Counted from the stretch's first letter, positions 8,385-17,250 are shown. The stretch is DNA of 64,000 bases from Bacteroidaceae bacterium (GCA_024398435.1 JAKSJD010000004.1:62001-126000); one strand, 5' to 3'. A program made the numbers and translations. The notes: generated from the letters alone by a model not told the origin.

Positions 8385-11300
8385 ATGAGTAAGATTCTAT
8401 CATACAACAAGAAGAGCAACGGCGAGGATTGGTTCGATATTAACCGCCAATACAGCAAGGACGAAATCGACACCATCTCCGACCCTTCAGCAGGTCTTAC
8501 ATCAAGCCCTCGAACTGCCATTCCAAGTCCGTTTGCACAGATGGACCTCGTAAAGAACGCCTTCCTCCGCCTCTCATACAGCCCCATACTCAAAGGACAG
8601 AAACAAGATGAGAAACTCGTGAGCCAGGCACTCGATGTGGCACAGTTGTTCTTCAACTATTCAGAAATGCGCGAGCGACTGAGAGTGGTCGAATGGAATA
8701 AGGTTCAGGCAATGGAAGAACTGAAGATGAACCCAGAGCACCGCATCTTGGGCGAAACTCTCGAAATGTATCTCCGTCAAGATGCCGAAGCCTACAACTT
8801 CGACCTTATGGATCGCCTCTTCTTCATTGCCTACAACAGCAAAATCATCGGTTGCACATCGCCTGCATCGCTCTTTATGGCTTCGCCAGATGCCGACACA
8901 CTGCTCACCGATAGCGACGGTTCAGATATAGAAATCCCAGTCGAACAGGGCATCAACCTCTTCACACAATGGCGTCCACTCTATCAGCGCGACTTCAAGT
9001 TCGTGAAGTACATCTTTGCACTCTTCACAGCATTTCCTCTCCTCAAGACACGCCTTGAGGCAGTCAACAAATATCTCATCACCAATTATCTCATCCTCAA
9101 TCTCAGTCAGCAAAAGGAAATCCTCGAAGACATCGGAAATCCTCAAGGAATCAATCAAGCCGATGTGGAGAAGGCACGCCAATTCATCGATGCCAACTAT
9201 GAGATGATGGAGGGAGGAATGGAGATTCTCGGCATTCCGCTTTATCAGAGCCGCACCGAAGATGTAATGCAGGAAATTGCAAAGAGCGACTTCATTATCG
9301 TACCTACCCACAAGTTGGCCGAAGGTGAGTTGCTTCCACTCGTTCTTCAGAACAATCTGAATGCTCCAACCACGGATCCATTCAAATACATAACTTACAA
9401 ATGGGACGATTCAATCAAGATTCGTCCTGAGGATTATGCTGTAGCACCTGATCAGCGTACTCTGCCTGCAACTTCTCACCAATACCCTTGGCTTACTGAC
9501 GACGATTTCTTCCAGCCAACACTCATCAAACTCGACTATCCAATTGACAAGGATTGCTTCTTCGATGGAAACTTGGCAGTTTGCAGCACGGGATTGGACA
9601 ACAACCACTTCCTCATTCCGCTCAAACCACTCTTCTTTAAGTATTTTGACGTGAAGGACCTTTGGGGAACCATTGCAGGCAAACCACGATTCGAGATGCA
9701 ATACAGCAAGGTGGGAGTGAGCAAGGCAGTGAAGGTAATCCTCCGAATTCCAGTACAGAAGACGGGTAAGTTCATCACCCTCTCACGAATGTATAAGGCA
9801 GCAATGCCAGCAAGTCAGTCAACTGCTGAAGCTGCTCCTTATCTCGCTTCGCCACAGGTAGGAGAATCAGGCGACGGAGCAGTGACTAAATACACATTCA
9901 TCACACTTCCGTTTGCAATCGCAATATTCCCATTTGCACGCATCGAAGCATCTAATCATTACAATATCCAGATGATTGACCGTGCTCTCGGAGAATACGA
10001 AAACTACAATATCAACCTCGAATTCTACAAGAATACAGACGGAAAGGCAGCTGCCGGAAAGGAAAATCCTGTCGACTGCAAGAAACGTAGGGAAAGAAGC
10101 TTGAAATCGCAGAAGAAAGTTGGTTCGAGCTACTACTCACTTGATTCCGACTTCGACTATACCAAGGTGATTCTCTCAAACGAATTGGGAGCAAAGGTGG
10201 CCGAAGGAATCATCTGTCCAAAGTGGGAGAACGAGGTGCAGGGAGCCGATGCATTCACGTTTGCAGTGGATTTCGGAACTACCAACACACATATAGAATA
10301 CATGAAAGGCGACGATTCGCCCGAGCCACTTCGCATCGAATCGCAATCGCGCAGTCGCTTGATTGCCACACTCTATAATGGCGACAACCTTCTCTATGAT
10401 GTAATCATAAAGCAAGAATTCGCACCAAAGCAAGTTGGTTTGGATTATGGATTCCCACAGCGCACCGTACTCTCCGAATGCGAACGAGTGGATGCAATGA
10501 GTGTGGATGAGGTGGTTTCGCTCGGCGATGCCAACATACCGTTTATCTATGAAAAGGAATCAATAGGTTTCGGCAATCGAATCATTCCTAACTTGAAATG
10601 GTCGTCGGAATCGGCCAACAGCAAGCGAATCAGTTGTTACCTCACTGAAATCGCAATGCTGATGCGCACGAAAGTATTGCTTGAGCAGGGCAATCTCTCG
10701 CAGACAAGGCTTGTATGGTTCTATCCATTGAGTATGGAAAGCGGAAAGGTAAGCCAATTGCGCCAAACATGGATGAAAGTGTTCCAGAAAGTGTTTGGCA
10801 TTCCTGCAAAGGAAGGCATCAACCTCATCGAAATGCCTGAATCCGTTGCACCATACTATTTCTACAAGAATTCGGCACAGTTCAAGGGTTCGGCATCCAC
10901 TGTTGCCTCAATCGATATCGGTGGAGGTTCGAGCGATGTTGTGATTTACCAGAGAGAATCGGATTCGAAGTTGCCAAGCGTTGTCACTTCATTCCGCTTT
11001 GCTGCCAACACATTGTTTGGCGATGCTTTCTCTGAAGTTCCGCAAGGCGACCACAACCCAATGCTCATCAAGTATGTGGATTATTTCCGCAAGTTGTTCA
11101 ACAGCGACGACGACCTCTACGGCGAACTTTCGGGCATTCTCGACGACATTGTGAGCAAGAAGAAATCGGAGGACATCAATGCATTCCTCTTCTCCGTTGC
11201 TGCTAATAAGGTGACTCGCGGAAACGATGTGTTCTCCTACAATCTCCGACTCAATCAAGATGGCCTTCGCAAGATAATCTTCATCTATTTCTACACCACA

Positions 11301-11972
11301 ATCATTTATTATGTGGCCAAACTGATGATGAACAAGGGCTTGGACATGCCTCGAAGCATCATGTTCAGTGGAACTGGTTCGAAGGTTCTCAACATCGTAG
11401 GCAGCCATCGTGAGTTGGATTCGTTCACACAGATAATCGTCGAACGCATCTACGGAAAGGAATACGATGATAATGGATTCTCGGTAGTTATCGAAGAGAA
11501 GGAACCAAAGCAAATCACATGCCGCGGAGCACTTCTCCAAGTGAATTCAGAGGCAGGATTGAAGGCAATCAACGACATCAACAAGTGTATGGACGATTTC
11601 AAGACACCGCTCAAGTCGAACTATTCGATGCTCGAATCGCATCCTACAATCACTTATGCCGATGCCACCGACGAGAAGATTATGAAAGCCATCGTGGACG
11701 AAGTGAAGAAATACAACGAATTCTTCATCTCACTTTGTGAGGACATTCGTGTGGCCGACCGTTTCTTGGTTGCTGGTGAGGCATGGAACCTCTTCAAGCA
11801 GGAAGTGGGACGCGACCTCGAACACCATCTCATCCAGGGTTGGAACTTTACAATCAAGAACCAGACAATCCTCAATGAGAACGACCCTGTGGCCGACACA
11901 TTGTTCTTCTACCCAATCATCGGTTCAATTCGCAATAATTTAATAGACAATATAAAAGAAAAAAACTTATGA
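8385..11972 (+). CDS. Large protein with C-terminal actin/Hsp70-fold ATPase domain
   Basis: This is a 1195-residue protein with no signal peptide or clear membrane segment. From about residue 620 it has the actin/Hsp70 nucleotide-binding fold: phosphate-1 loop VDFGTTNTH (about 625), phosphate-2 loop IDIGGGSSDVV (about 840) and the adenosine motif IMFSGTGSKV (about 991). The first 620 residues match nothing I recognise; they are mixed alpha/beta with several aromatic-rich stretches. The domain order (large unknown part, then ATPase) is unlike DnaK, MreB, ParM or FtsA. Its TGA stop overlaps the ATG of the next gene (ATGA at 11969-11972), so the two are translationally coupled. It probably uses ATP to change shape or polymerise with the tubulin-like partner; this last step is inference. 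Confidence 0.8.
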   Translation: MSKILSYNKKSNGEDWFDINRQYSKDEIDTISDPSAGLTSSPRTAIPSPFAQMDLVKNAFLRLSYSPILKGQKQDEKLVSQALDVAQLFFNYSEMRERLRVVEWNKVQAMEELKMNPEHRILGETLEMYLRQDAEAYNFDLMDRLFFIAYNSKIIGCTSPASLFMASPDADTLLTDSDGSDIEIPVEQGINLFTQWRPLYQRDFKFVKYIFALFTAFPLLKTRLEAVNKYLITNYLILNLSQQKEILEDIGNPQGINQADVEKARQFIDANYEMMEGGMEILGIPLYQSRTEDVMQEIAKSDFIIVPTHKLAEGELLPLVLQNNLNAPTTDPFKYITYKWDDSIKIRPEDYAVAPDQRTLPATSHQYPWLTDDDFFQPTLIKLDYPIDKDCFFDGNLAVCSTGLDNNHFLIPLKPLFFKYFDVKDLWGTIAGKPRFEMQYSKVGVSKAVKVILRIPVQKTGKFITLSRMYKAAMPASQSTAEAAPYLASPQVGESGDGAVTKYTFITLPFAIAIFPFARIEASNHYNIQMIDRALGEYENYNINLEFYKNTDGKAAAGKENPVDCKKRRERSLKSQKKVGSSYYSLDSDFDYTKVILSNELGAKVAEGIICPKWENEVQGADAFTFAVDFGTTNTHIEYMKGDDSPEPLRIESQSRSRLIATLYNGDNLLYDVIIKQEFAPKQVGLDYGFPQRTVLSECERVDAMSVDEVVSLGDANIPFIYEKESIGFGNRIIPNLKWSSESANSKRISCYLTEIAMLMRTKVLLEQGNLSQTRLVWFYPLSMESGKVSQLRQTWMKVFQKVFGIPAKEGINLIEMPESVAPYYFYKNSAQFKGSASTVASIDIGGGSSDVVIYQRESDSKLPSVVTSFRFAANTLFGDAFSEVPQGDHNPMLIKYVDYFRKLFNSDDDLYGELSGILDDIVSKKKSEDINAFLFSVAANKVTRGNDVFSYNLRLNQDGLRKIIFIYFYTTIIYYVAKLMMNKGLDMPRSIMFSGTGSKVLNIVGSHRELDSFTQIIVERIYGKEYDDNGFSVVIEEKEPKQITCRGALLQVNSEAGLKAINDINKCMDDFKTPLKSNYSMLESHPTITYADATDEKIMKAIVDEVKKYNEFFISLCEDIRVADRFLVAGEAWNLFKQEVGRDLEHHLIQGWNFTIKNQTILNENDPVADTLFFYPIIGSIRNNLIDNIKEKNL

Positions 11973-13195
11973 AGAAATTCTTAATCGTAGCACTCACGAT
12001 GGTTGTTTCCATTGTCAGTGCAAGTGCTCAAACGTTGGAGCAAAGAAAGATTTGTGCTCTGAAGTGGACGCTTCAGCAGTCGTTCTACAACAAGGAAGTG
12101 GGTCAGCAGATTTCACATCTTGATGTTACAGAGTTCAAGTCGTTCGAGGAATTCCAGAAAAACAAGTATGTCAGCGAAGCTATCAGCAAACTCACTGACA
12201 AAACCGACCAATCTCGCGTGAACAACATCATCAGTGCAAAGGAAGGTGACGATGTTTCTGCTTATATTCCTACAAATGGCAAGGGCAAGTACCAGGAAGA
12301 CGTAGAGAAGATTAAGAGTCAATCTCCTGCCGAAGAGGAAGAAACAGAAGAAGCAGTTGAGCAGGAAGACACAACAAAGAAAGAAGCCATCCAACCAGTG
12401 GAGGAACCTACTGACGAAGCAGAGGCAGCAGATGAGGCAGTTGCCGGCGAAGAAAGTGCAGAAGGTGGTGCTGCAACCGGTGGTGTTTCGTTCTGGCTTG
12501 CAGTGTTGATTGCATTCCTTGTTTACGCAATCCTCACAGCTTGTCTTTATTTCTTCCATAAGGGACATAAGAATGAAGTTCGCACCGAACCAATGGTAAC
12601 TCTCGAGCAATATCGTTCAGAGAGAGTTCGCCTCTTGGAGCGTATCAAGGCAGTTGAGATACAGATGGAGAACATGAAGGGCGGTGCTGCAGCAAATCAA
12701 AAGGCAGAGGCTCCAAAACCACAGCCACAAGCTGCACAGCCATCACAACCTGCACAACCAACTGTTGAGAACAAGCCAGCAGTAAATGCCGACCTCTTTG
12801 GCAAACCAGCCGTTGAAAACAAGCCAGCAGCTCCTGCAGCTCCTGCTGTTCCTGTTGAAGGAGTTCCACAGCCACCACGCCGCCGCACTGCAATCTTATT
12901 CTTCCCAGTTCCAGTTGAAGGCGTGTTTGCTAACGGAACAGAAGAAATCGAAATGGGCAAGTCGCTCTATATGCTCAAGACCACGGATGGCGAAAACGGT
13001 ACGTTCACAATCCTCAACACTCCAGAGGCAATCGGTACTGCTCTCATTTCGCTCTCTGAAATGGTGAAGCCCGTATGTAAGATTCTCAACACAGTGGATG
13101 CTCCGCTTGAAATCGTTACAGAGGCTCCTGGTCAGGCAGTTCGCGAAGGCAACTCATGGAGAGTTGTTTCAAAGTCGGTCGTAAGATTGATATAA
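11969..13195 (+). CDS. Membrane-anchored linker protein of the locus
   Basis: This 408-residue protein has a cleavable-looking signal peptide (residues 1-20, ending SASAQ), a 100-residue extracytoplasmic part, a very acidic Glu-rich linker (about 110-165) and one membrane helix (about 173-195, FWLAVLIAFLVYAILTACLY). A short coiled coil (about 210-235), a Pro/Ala/Lys-rich linker (about 240-305) and a compact C-terminal domain of about 100 residues follow. The C-terminal domain would then be cytoplasmic, joined to the membrane by a flexible tether, where it could bind the filament proteins. The linker contains the repeated phrase VENKPA. It starts inside the stop codon of the actin-like gene. 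I do not recognise the family. Confidence 0.78.
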   Translation: MKKFLIVALTMVVSIVSASAQTLEQRKICALKWTLQQSFYNKEVGQQISHLDVTEFKSFEEFQKNKYVSEAISKLTDKTDQSRVNNIISAKEGDDVSAYIPTNGKGKYQEDVEKIKSQSPAEEEETEEAVEQEDTTKKEAIQPVEEPTDEAEAADEAVAGEESAEGGAATGGVSFWLAVLIAFLVYAILTACLYFFHKGHKNEVRTEPMVTLEQYRSERVRLLERIKAVEIQMENMKGGAAANQKAEAPKPQPQAAQPSQPAQPTVENKPAVNADLFGKPAVENKPAAPAAPAVPVEGVPQPPRRRTAILFFPVPVEGVFANGTEEIEMGKSLYMLKTTDGENGTFTILNTPEAIGTALISLSEMVKPVCKILNTVDAPLEIVTEAPGQAVREGNSWRVVSKSVVRLI

Positions 13196-13212
13196 TAAGC
13201 TATAATAACGGA

Positions 13213-13247
13213 CAAACCCTCCTTGCGAAATGTGTGGGGAGAGTTTG
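13213..13247 (+). terminator. Possible terminator after the five-gene locus
   Basis: CAAACCCTCC (13213-13222) and GGAGAGTTTG (13238-13247) form a 10-base stem with one mismatch, 18 bases after the stop codon. A weak T-rich stretch (CTCTTTATG) follows, so termination is only probable. Confidence 0.4.
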
Positions 13248-13276
13248 GCTGCTCTTTATGTGTGTGCATCGGGAAG

Positions 13277-13348
13277 TACCTCCACTGAGAATCGAACTCA
13301 GATCTAATCTTTAGGAGAGATTTGTTCTATCCATTGAACTATGAAGGC
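13277..13348 (-). tRNA. tRNA-Arg (anticodon CCU)
   Basis: The minus strand folds into a 72-base cloverleaf: a 7-base acceptor stem (starting GCCTTCA, with G:U pairs), a D-arm GTTC/GAAC, an anticodon stem AATCT/AGATT enclosing CTCCTAA with anticodon CCT at positions 34-36, and a T-arm CTGAG-TTCGATT-CTCAG. It reads AGG codons. CCA is not encoded, as is common in Bacteroidota. A TATCTTTG box lies just upstream (plus-strand positions 13359-13366). No integrase or repeated tRNA end is nearby, so there is no sign that it has served as an integration site. Confidence 0.93.
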
Positions 13349-13358
13349 TTTTCGACTG

Positions 13359-13366
13359 CAAAGATA
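13359..13366 (-). promoter_or_regulatory. -7 box of tRNA-Arg
   Basis: On the minus strand TATCTTTG lies 10 bases before the tRNA. The -33 TTG is at a poor distance (about 23 bases), so only the -7 box is claimed. Confidence 0.5.
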
Positions 13367-13467
13367 CAAAATAATGCAGACATAAAGTGCAAGCCAACGA
13401 AAAAAAGTAGGCGATTGCCTATTTTTGGAGAAACAAAAGAATAACATAACTATAAAAAAACAAGAAT

Positions 13468-14076
13468 ATGATGTCTTTTACTGAGATTTGCAATCCTATT
13501 TTTGTGAAAGTTATTGATGACTATCATTTGCTCAATGATGTTGATCAGGATATTCACAATCCCTATGAGAGAGGTACGATTGAGTATGATTTATATGTAA
13601 AGAACTGGATTGATACCGTGCAGTGGCATTTGGAGGATATTATCCGCGACCCACACATCAATCCTACTGATGCCCTTGTATTGAAGCGCAGAATCGACAA
13701 GAGCAATCAGGACAGAACCGACCTTGTGGAGCGTATCGACTCTTATTTCCTCGAGACATATTGCAATGTACGCCCACTGCCTGATGCTACTATCAACACT
13801 GAAAGTCCTGCATGGGCAATCGACCGCCTGAGCATTCTTGCTCTCAAGATTTACCACATGAAGGAACAGGTGGAGCGCACTGATGCTTCGGCCGAACATA
13901 TTGAGCGCTGCAAGGCAAAGCTCGCTATCTTGCTTGAGCAGCAGAAGGACCTTTCATCGGCAATCGACCAGTTGCTCGCTGATATCGAAGCTGGAAGAAA
14001 ATACATGAAGGTGTATCGCCAGATGAAGATGTATAACGACCCAAGTACGAACCCAATCCTCTACGGACAGAAATAA
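13468..14076 (+). CDS. DUF4254 family protein
   Basis: This is a 202-residue, mostly helical, soluble protein. The N-terminal MSFTEICNPIFVKVIDDYHL and the internal RGTIEYDLYVKNWIDTVQWHLED (given here only as the family hallmark region, residues about 30-53) match the DUF4254 family of Bacteroidota, whose genes usually sit next to heptosyltransferase genes, as here. The function is unknown; the context suggests lipopolysaccharide core synthesis. Start at 13468 or the next ATG at 13471. The gap to the GT9 gene is 16 bases, so they are cotranscribed. Confidence 0.82.
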   Translation: MMSFTEICNPIFVKVIDDYHLLNDVDQDIHNPYERGTIEYDLYVKNWIDTVQWHLEDIIRDPHINPTDALVLKRRIDKSNQDRTDLVERIDSYFLETYCNVRPLPDATINTESPAWAIDRLSILALKIYHMKEQVERTDASAEHIERCKAKLAILLEQQKDLSSAIDQLLADIEAGRKYMKVYRQMKMYNDPSTNPILYGQK

Positions 14077-14092
14077 CCCCCCCGACTCATCA

Positions 14093-15100
14093 ATGATGAA
14101 CCGCCTTCTCATCATGCGCTTTTCGGCTATGGGCGATGTTGCAATGACAGTGCCTGTGGTCTTTTCGCTTGCTCAGCAATATCCGCAGTTGCAGATTACG
14201 ATGCTCACCAACAAGCGCTTGCTTCCGTTTTTCGAGTGGATGCCGGCTAATGTTGAGGCTATCGGTGTCGACATCAAGTCGTACAAAGGCTTGAAGGGTT
14301 TGGAAAGGCTCTTCCATGATGCCAATGTCCACGATTTTGATGCTGTGGCCGATATCCACGACGTAATCCGTACGAAATATGTGAGAATGCGTTTCCGCAT
14401 GAAGGGAAAGAGGGTGGCGGTCATCGATAAGGGAAGGAAGGAGAAGAAGGCATTGCTCGGACATTCGGCCGACCATGCACCTCTCAAACCAATGACCGAG
14501 CGTTATCGTGAGGTGTTCCAGAAGCTTGGATTGGATTTCCAGTTCACGTTTGATTGCCTCCATCCTTCGGCCGAATCGATGGATTTCCCAGTCAAGGGTG
14601 AAAAGGGCAAAATCATCGGAGTGGCTCCGTTTGCCGCCCATCAAGGGAAGGTATATCCGCTCGACAGAATGAAGCGAGTGGTGGATTTGTTGGCCGACGA
14701 TGGCTATCAAGTGTATCTCTTCGGTGCGGGTAAGGACGAGAAGGCAGTGCTCGAGAGTTGGGAGCGAGATGGAGTGGAATCCGTTTCGGGCAAGTTGGGC
14801 GGATTGAAGAGCGAACTCATTCTCATGAGTCGGTTGGACATTATGCTGTCGATGGATTCGAGCAATATGCACATGGCTGCAATGATGGGCACAAAGACGC
14901 TTTCCATCTGGGGAGCAACCCATCCAAAGGCAGGATTCAAGGCTTGGCAACAGACGGACGATTCGATTATTCAGCGTGAGTGTAATTGCCGTCCTTGTTC
15001 GATTTATGGCAACAAACCATGCCGCATGGGCAATTTTATGTGTATGGATATAAATCCCGAAACAATAGTCAGAGCAATCAGAAATGGCAGAGTTGACTAA
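14093..15100 (+). CDS. Glycosyltransferase family 9 (heptosyltransferase-like)
   Basis: This 335-residue protein starts NRLLIMRFSAMGDVAMTVPV, the standard N-terminus of ADP-heptose:LPS heptosyltransferases (RFSAxGDVxxTxPV). The second half has GVAPFAAHQGKVYPLDRM (donor-binding domain) and the SMDSSNMHMAA block with the conserved acidic and histidine positions of GT9. It should add heptose or a related sugar to the lipopolysaccharide core on the cytoplasmic side of the inner membrane. It overlaps the next gene by 17 bases, which fits joint lipid A/core synthesis. Either of the two ATGs at 14093/14096 may be used. Confidence 0.88.
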   Translation: MMNRLLIMRFSAMGDVAMTVPVVFSLAQQYPQLQITMLTNKRLLPFFEWMPANVEAIGVDIKSYKGLKGLERLFHDANVHDFDAVADIHDVIRTKYVRMRFRMKGKRVAVIDKGRKEKKALLGHSADHAPLKPMTERYREVFQKLGLDFQFTFDCLHPSAESMDFPVKGEKGKIIGVAPFAAHQGKVYPLDRMKRVVDLLADDGYQVYLFGAGKDEKAVLESWERDGVESVSGKLGGLKSELILMSRLDIMLSMDSSNMHMAAMMGTKTLSIWGATHPKAGFKAWQQTDDSIIQRECNCRPCSIYGNKPCRMGNFMCMDINPETIVRAIRNGRVD

Positions 15101-16010
15101 ATCACAAAGCATTGGCTACGGCCTTCTCAACGTGGGACTTCGCTGCATATCGGCGTTGCCCCTCGATGTGCTTTATGCGTTTTCCGACATTGCCTATCCG
15201 TTTGTCCGTACATTCTATAGGAAGAAAGTCGTACGCAAGAATCTCGAGGAGGCTTTCCCTCGCCGAAGCAAGGAAGAACTCAGGAAGATTGAGAGCGACT
15301 TCTACCATCATTTCTGCGATTTGTTGGCAGAGATTGTGAAGCAACCTTCGATGTCGAGGGAGATGATGATGGAGCACATGAAGTTCATCGGAATCGACCG
15401 AATGAGGAAGGTGTATGCCGATGGTGCTGACCTTCTGATTTGCTATCTCGGTCATTTTGGCAATTGGGAATGGGTGGCTTCGTTGCAGTATTGGGTTCCC
15501 GAAATCCATTGCACTCAGGTTTACCATCCACTCTATGATAAGGTGTTCGACAAGACATTCCTCAACATCCGCACTCGTTATGGAGGCGAATGCATCCCGA
15601 TGAAATCGGCCGTAAGGCGATTGATTCAGCTTCGCAACGAGAAGACGAAGACCGTTTGCGGAATGATAAGCGACCAACTGCCAAAATGGAATGCCATCCA
15701 TCATTTCACGCATTTCCTCAATCACGAAACGGCTGTGTTCACGGGTTCGGAACAATTGGGCAAGAAACTCGGAGCCAGCTTCATGTATGGACGTGTGACA
15801 AAGCCAAAGCGCGGGCATTATGTGCTCGAATGGCTGCCTGTGGACATTCGCGACGATGAGAGCGGAGAGGGATTTGAAGTGACGGATGCCTATATGCGAA
15901 TGCTCGAAAAGGATATTGAAGCCCATCCCGAATTGTGGCTCTGGACGCATAAGCGCTGGCGCCGAACGAAGGAGGAATGGGAAGAAAGGAATAAAGAAAA
16001 GAAAGAATAG
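15084..16010 (+). CDS. Lipid A late acyltransferase (LpxL/HtrB family)
   Basis: This is a 308-residue inner-membrane acyltransferase. The catalytic H(x4)E motif is visible as HFGNWE at about residue 123, with GMISDQLP further on replacing the usual RxDQ block. It has one N-terminal hydrophobic stretch. It transfers a secondary acyl chain to a lipid A precursor. It starts inside the end of the GT9 gene and ends one base before the chromate transporter start, so DUF4254 - GT9 - acyltransferase form one unit. Confidence 0.88.
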   Translation: MAELTKSQSIGYGLLNVGLRCISALPLDVLYAFSDIAYPFVRTFYRKKVVRKNLEEAFPRRSKEELRKIESDFYHHFCDLLAEIVKQPSMSREMMMEHMKFIGIDRMRKVYADGADLLICYLGHFGNWEWVASLQYWVPEIHCTQVYHPLYDKVFDKTFLNIRTRYGGECIPMKSAVRRLIQLRNEKTKTVCGMISDQLPKWNAIHHFTHFLNHETAVFTGSEQLGKKLGASFMYGRVTKPKRGHYVLEWLPVDIRDDESGEGFEVTDAYMRMLEKDIEAHPELWLWTHKRWRRTKEEWEERNKEKKE

Positions 16011-16011
16011 A

Positions 16012-16542
16012 ATGTTGTTGAAAATGTTTTTCACCTTTGCCAAGATCGGAGCCTTCACACTGGGTGGAGGTTATGCGATGATTCCTATCATGGAGAAGGA
16101 GATTGTAGATAAAAACCAATGGCTCTCGCGCGAAGAGTTTCTTGACATCCTGGCTGTGGCTCAATCCACTCCGGGCCTTTTTGCCATCAACATGGCGAGT
16201 CACATTGGCATCAAGACAGCCGGTATCGTGGGAGGCATCGTCGGTTCGATGGGAGTGGCTCTGCCTTCGATAATCGTGATTCTGCTCATTGCTATGTTCT
16301 TCCGAACATTCAAGGACAATCCATACGTTGAGAAGGTGTTCATGGGCATTCGTCCAGCCGTTGTGGCACTGATTCTCGCCCCTTGTTTCTCTATGGCTCG
16401 TTCGGCCAAACTCTCGCTCAGCAATCTGTGGATTCCGATTGTGGCTTGCCTGCTCATCACGGTGTGGGGAGTGTCGCCGATATGGATAATCCTTGCCACT
16501 GGTATTGCAGGATTCGTGTGGGGAAAAGTCAGAAAGAGCTGA
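16012..16542 (+). CDS. Chromate transporter, half-size (first)
   Basis: This 176-residue membrane protein begins MLLKMFFTFAKIGAFTLGGGYAMIP, the hallmark N-terminal region of the CHR family (FxxxGxxxFGGGYAM). About five hydrophobic segments follow. In many bacteria two such half-size proteins work together as one transporter; the partner is at 16678. The substrate need not be chromate; sulfate or other anions are possible. I chose 16012 because it starts exactly at the family N-terminus and one base after the previous stop. Confidence 0.88.
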   Translation: MLLKMFFTFAKIGAFTLGGGYAMIPIMEKEIVDKNQWLSREEFLDILAVAQSTPGLFAINMASHIGIKTAGIVGGIVGSMGVALPSIIVILLIAMFFRTFKDNPYVEKVFMGIRPAVVALILAPCFSMARSAKLSLSNLWIPIVACLLITVWGVSPIWIILATGIAGFVWGKVRKS

Positions 16543-16565
16543 ACTTGCACATGTTAAAATATAGG

Positions 16566-16590
16566 TGAAACGCTGAAACGCTTCGATATG
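16566..16590 (+). repeat. 25-base dispersed repeat, copy 1
   Basis: TGAAACGCTGAAACGCTT followed by YGAYATG occurs here and at 17283-17307 with only two changes (both C/T). The copies lie on either side of the second chromate transporter gene. The inner GAAACGCT is itself repeated in tandem. Confidence 0.8.
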
Positions 16591-16653
16591 TACAAAGGAC
16601 AAAGTACAATGTACAAATTGACTTGTTGACCCGTTGACTCAAAATAGTAAATA

Positions 16654-16677
16654 GTAAATCGTCAAATAGTAAATAAA
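16654..16677 (+). repeat. 24-base repeat directly upstream of a start codon, copy 1
   Basis: A 24-base stretch beginning GTAAATCGTCAAATAGTAAA is identical here and at 51373-51396. Here it ends right at the GTG start codon at 16678; at the other site it ends 7 bases before an ATG. Confidence 0.85.
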
Positions 16678-17250
16678 GTGATATTTCTCAAACTATTCAT
16701 AGTGTTCTCGAAGATAGGAATCTTCAATTTCGGCGGTGGCTATGCAATGCTGTCGCTCATCCACAACGAGGTGGTGGAGAAGAACGGTTGGCTCACGGCT
16801 TCTGAATTCACGGATATCGTAGCAATCAGTCAAACCACCCCAGGACCTATCGGCATCAACTGTGCCACCTACACTGGCTACACAGCCGTCCTCAACGATG
16901 GCTACCCAGAGTGGATGGCCGTTTTAGGCGCTATTTTAGCCAGTATGAGCGTACTTTGGCTGCCATTCCTCCTGATGCTTACAATCAGCAAGATAATGCT
17001 CAAATACAGCAAATCTCGCACTATGGAGAGCATCTTCTCATTTCTGCGTCCTGCCATCATCGGATTGATTGCTGCAGCGGCCATTCTCCTCATGTCGGCC
17101 GAGAACTTTGGAAGTCCTTCCGACAGCACGTTCCAATTCATCGTGAGCATCATCCTCTTCCTCTTCGCCTTCTTCGGCACTCGCATCTATAAGGTGCATC
17201 CTATCCTTATGATTCTGCTTTGCGGATTGGCCGGATTGCTCATCTATTAG
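16678..17250 (+). CDS. Chromate transporter, half-size (second)
   Basis: This 190-residue membrane protein shares FSKIGIFNFGGGYAML and QTTPGPIGINCATYTGY with the CHR family and with the gene before it. It has about five or six hydrophobic segments. It begins with GTG; no ATG upstream fits the family N-terminus. Unlike the first half, it is separated by 135 bases that hold two kinds of repeat, so coupling of the two halves is less tight than usual. Confidence 0.87.
   Translation: MIFLKLFIVFSKIGIFNFGGGYAMLSLIHNEVVEKNGWLTASEFTDIVAISQTTPGPIGINCATYTGYTAVLNDGYPEWMAVLGAILASMSVLWLPFLLMLTISKIMLKYSKSRTMESIFSFLRPAIIGLIAAAAILLMSAENFGSPSDSTFQFIVSIILFLFAFFGTRIYKVHPILMILLCGLAGLLIY

Noticed and set aside
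4653-13195. The five-gene locus as a secretion system, restriction or known defence system
   Set aside because: No helicase, nuclease, methylase, toxin, sheath, needle or pore motif is visible; the motifs seen are of vWA, tubulin and actin folds.
13277-13348. The tRNA gene as an attachment site of a mobile element
   Set aside because: No integrase, no duplicated tRNA end and no compositional break is seen; the only tyrosine recombinase (32282) looks like chromosomal XerD.
14090-15112. A 340-residue open frame antisense to the GT9 gene
   Set aside because: It mirrors the GT9 gene over its full length and has no domain; the GT9 gene has clear motifs and coupled neighbours.
15102-16058. A 318-residue open frame antisense to the acyltransferase gene
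   Set aside because: It is a shadow of the acyltransferase and its neighbour; no recognisable motif and no promoter.
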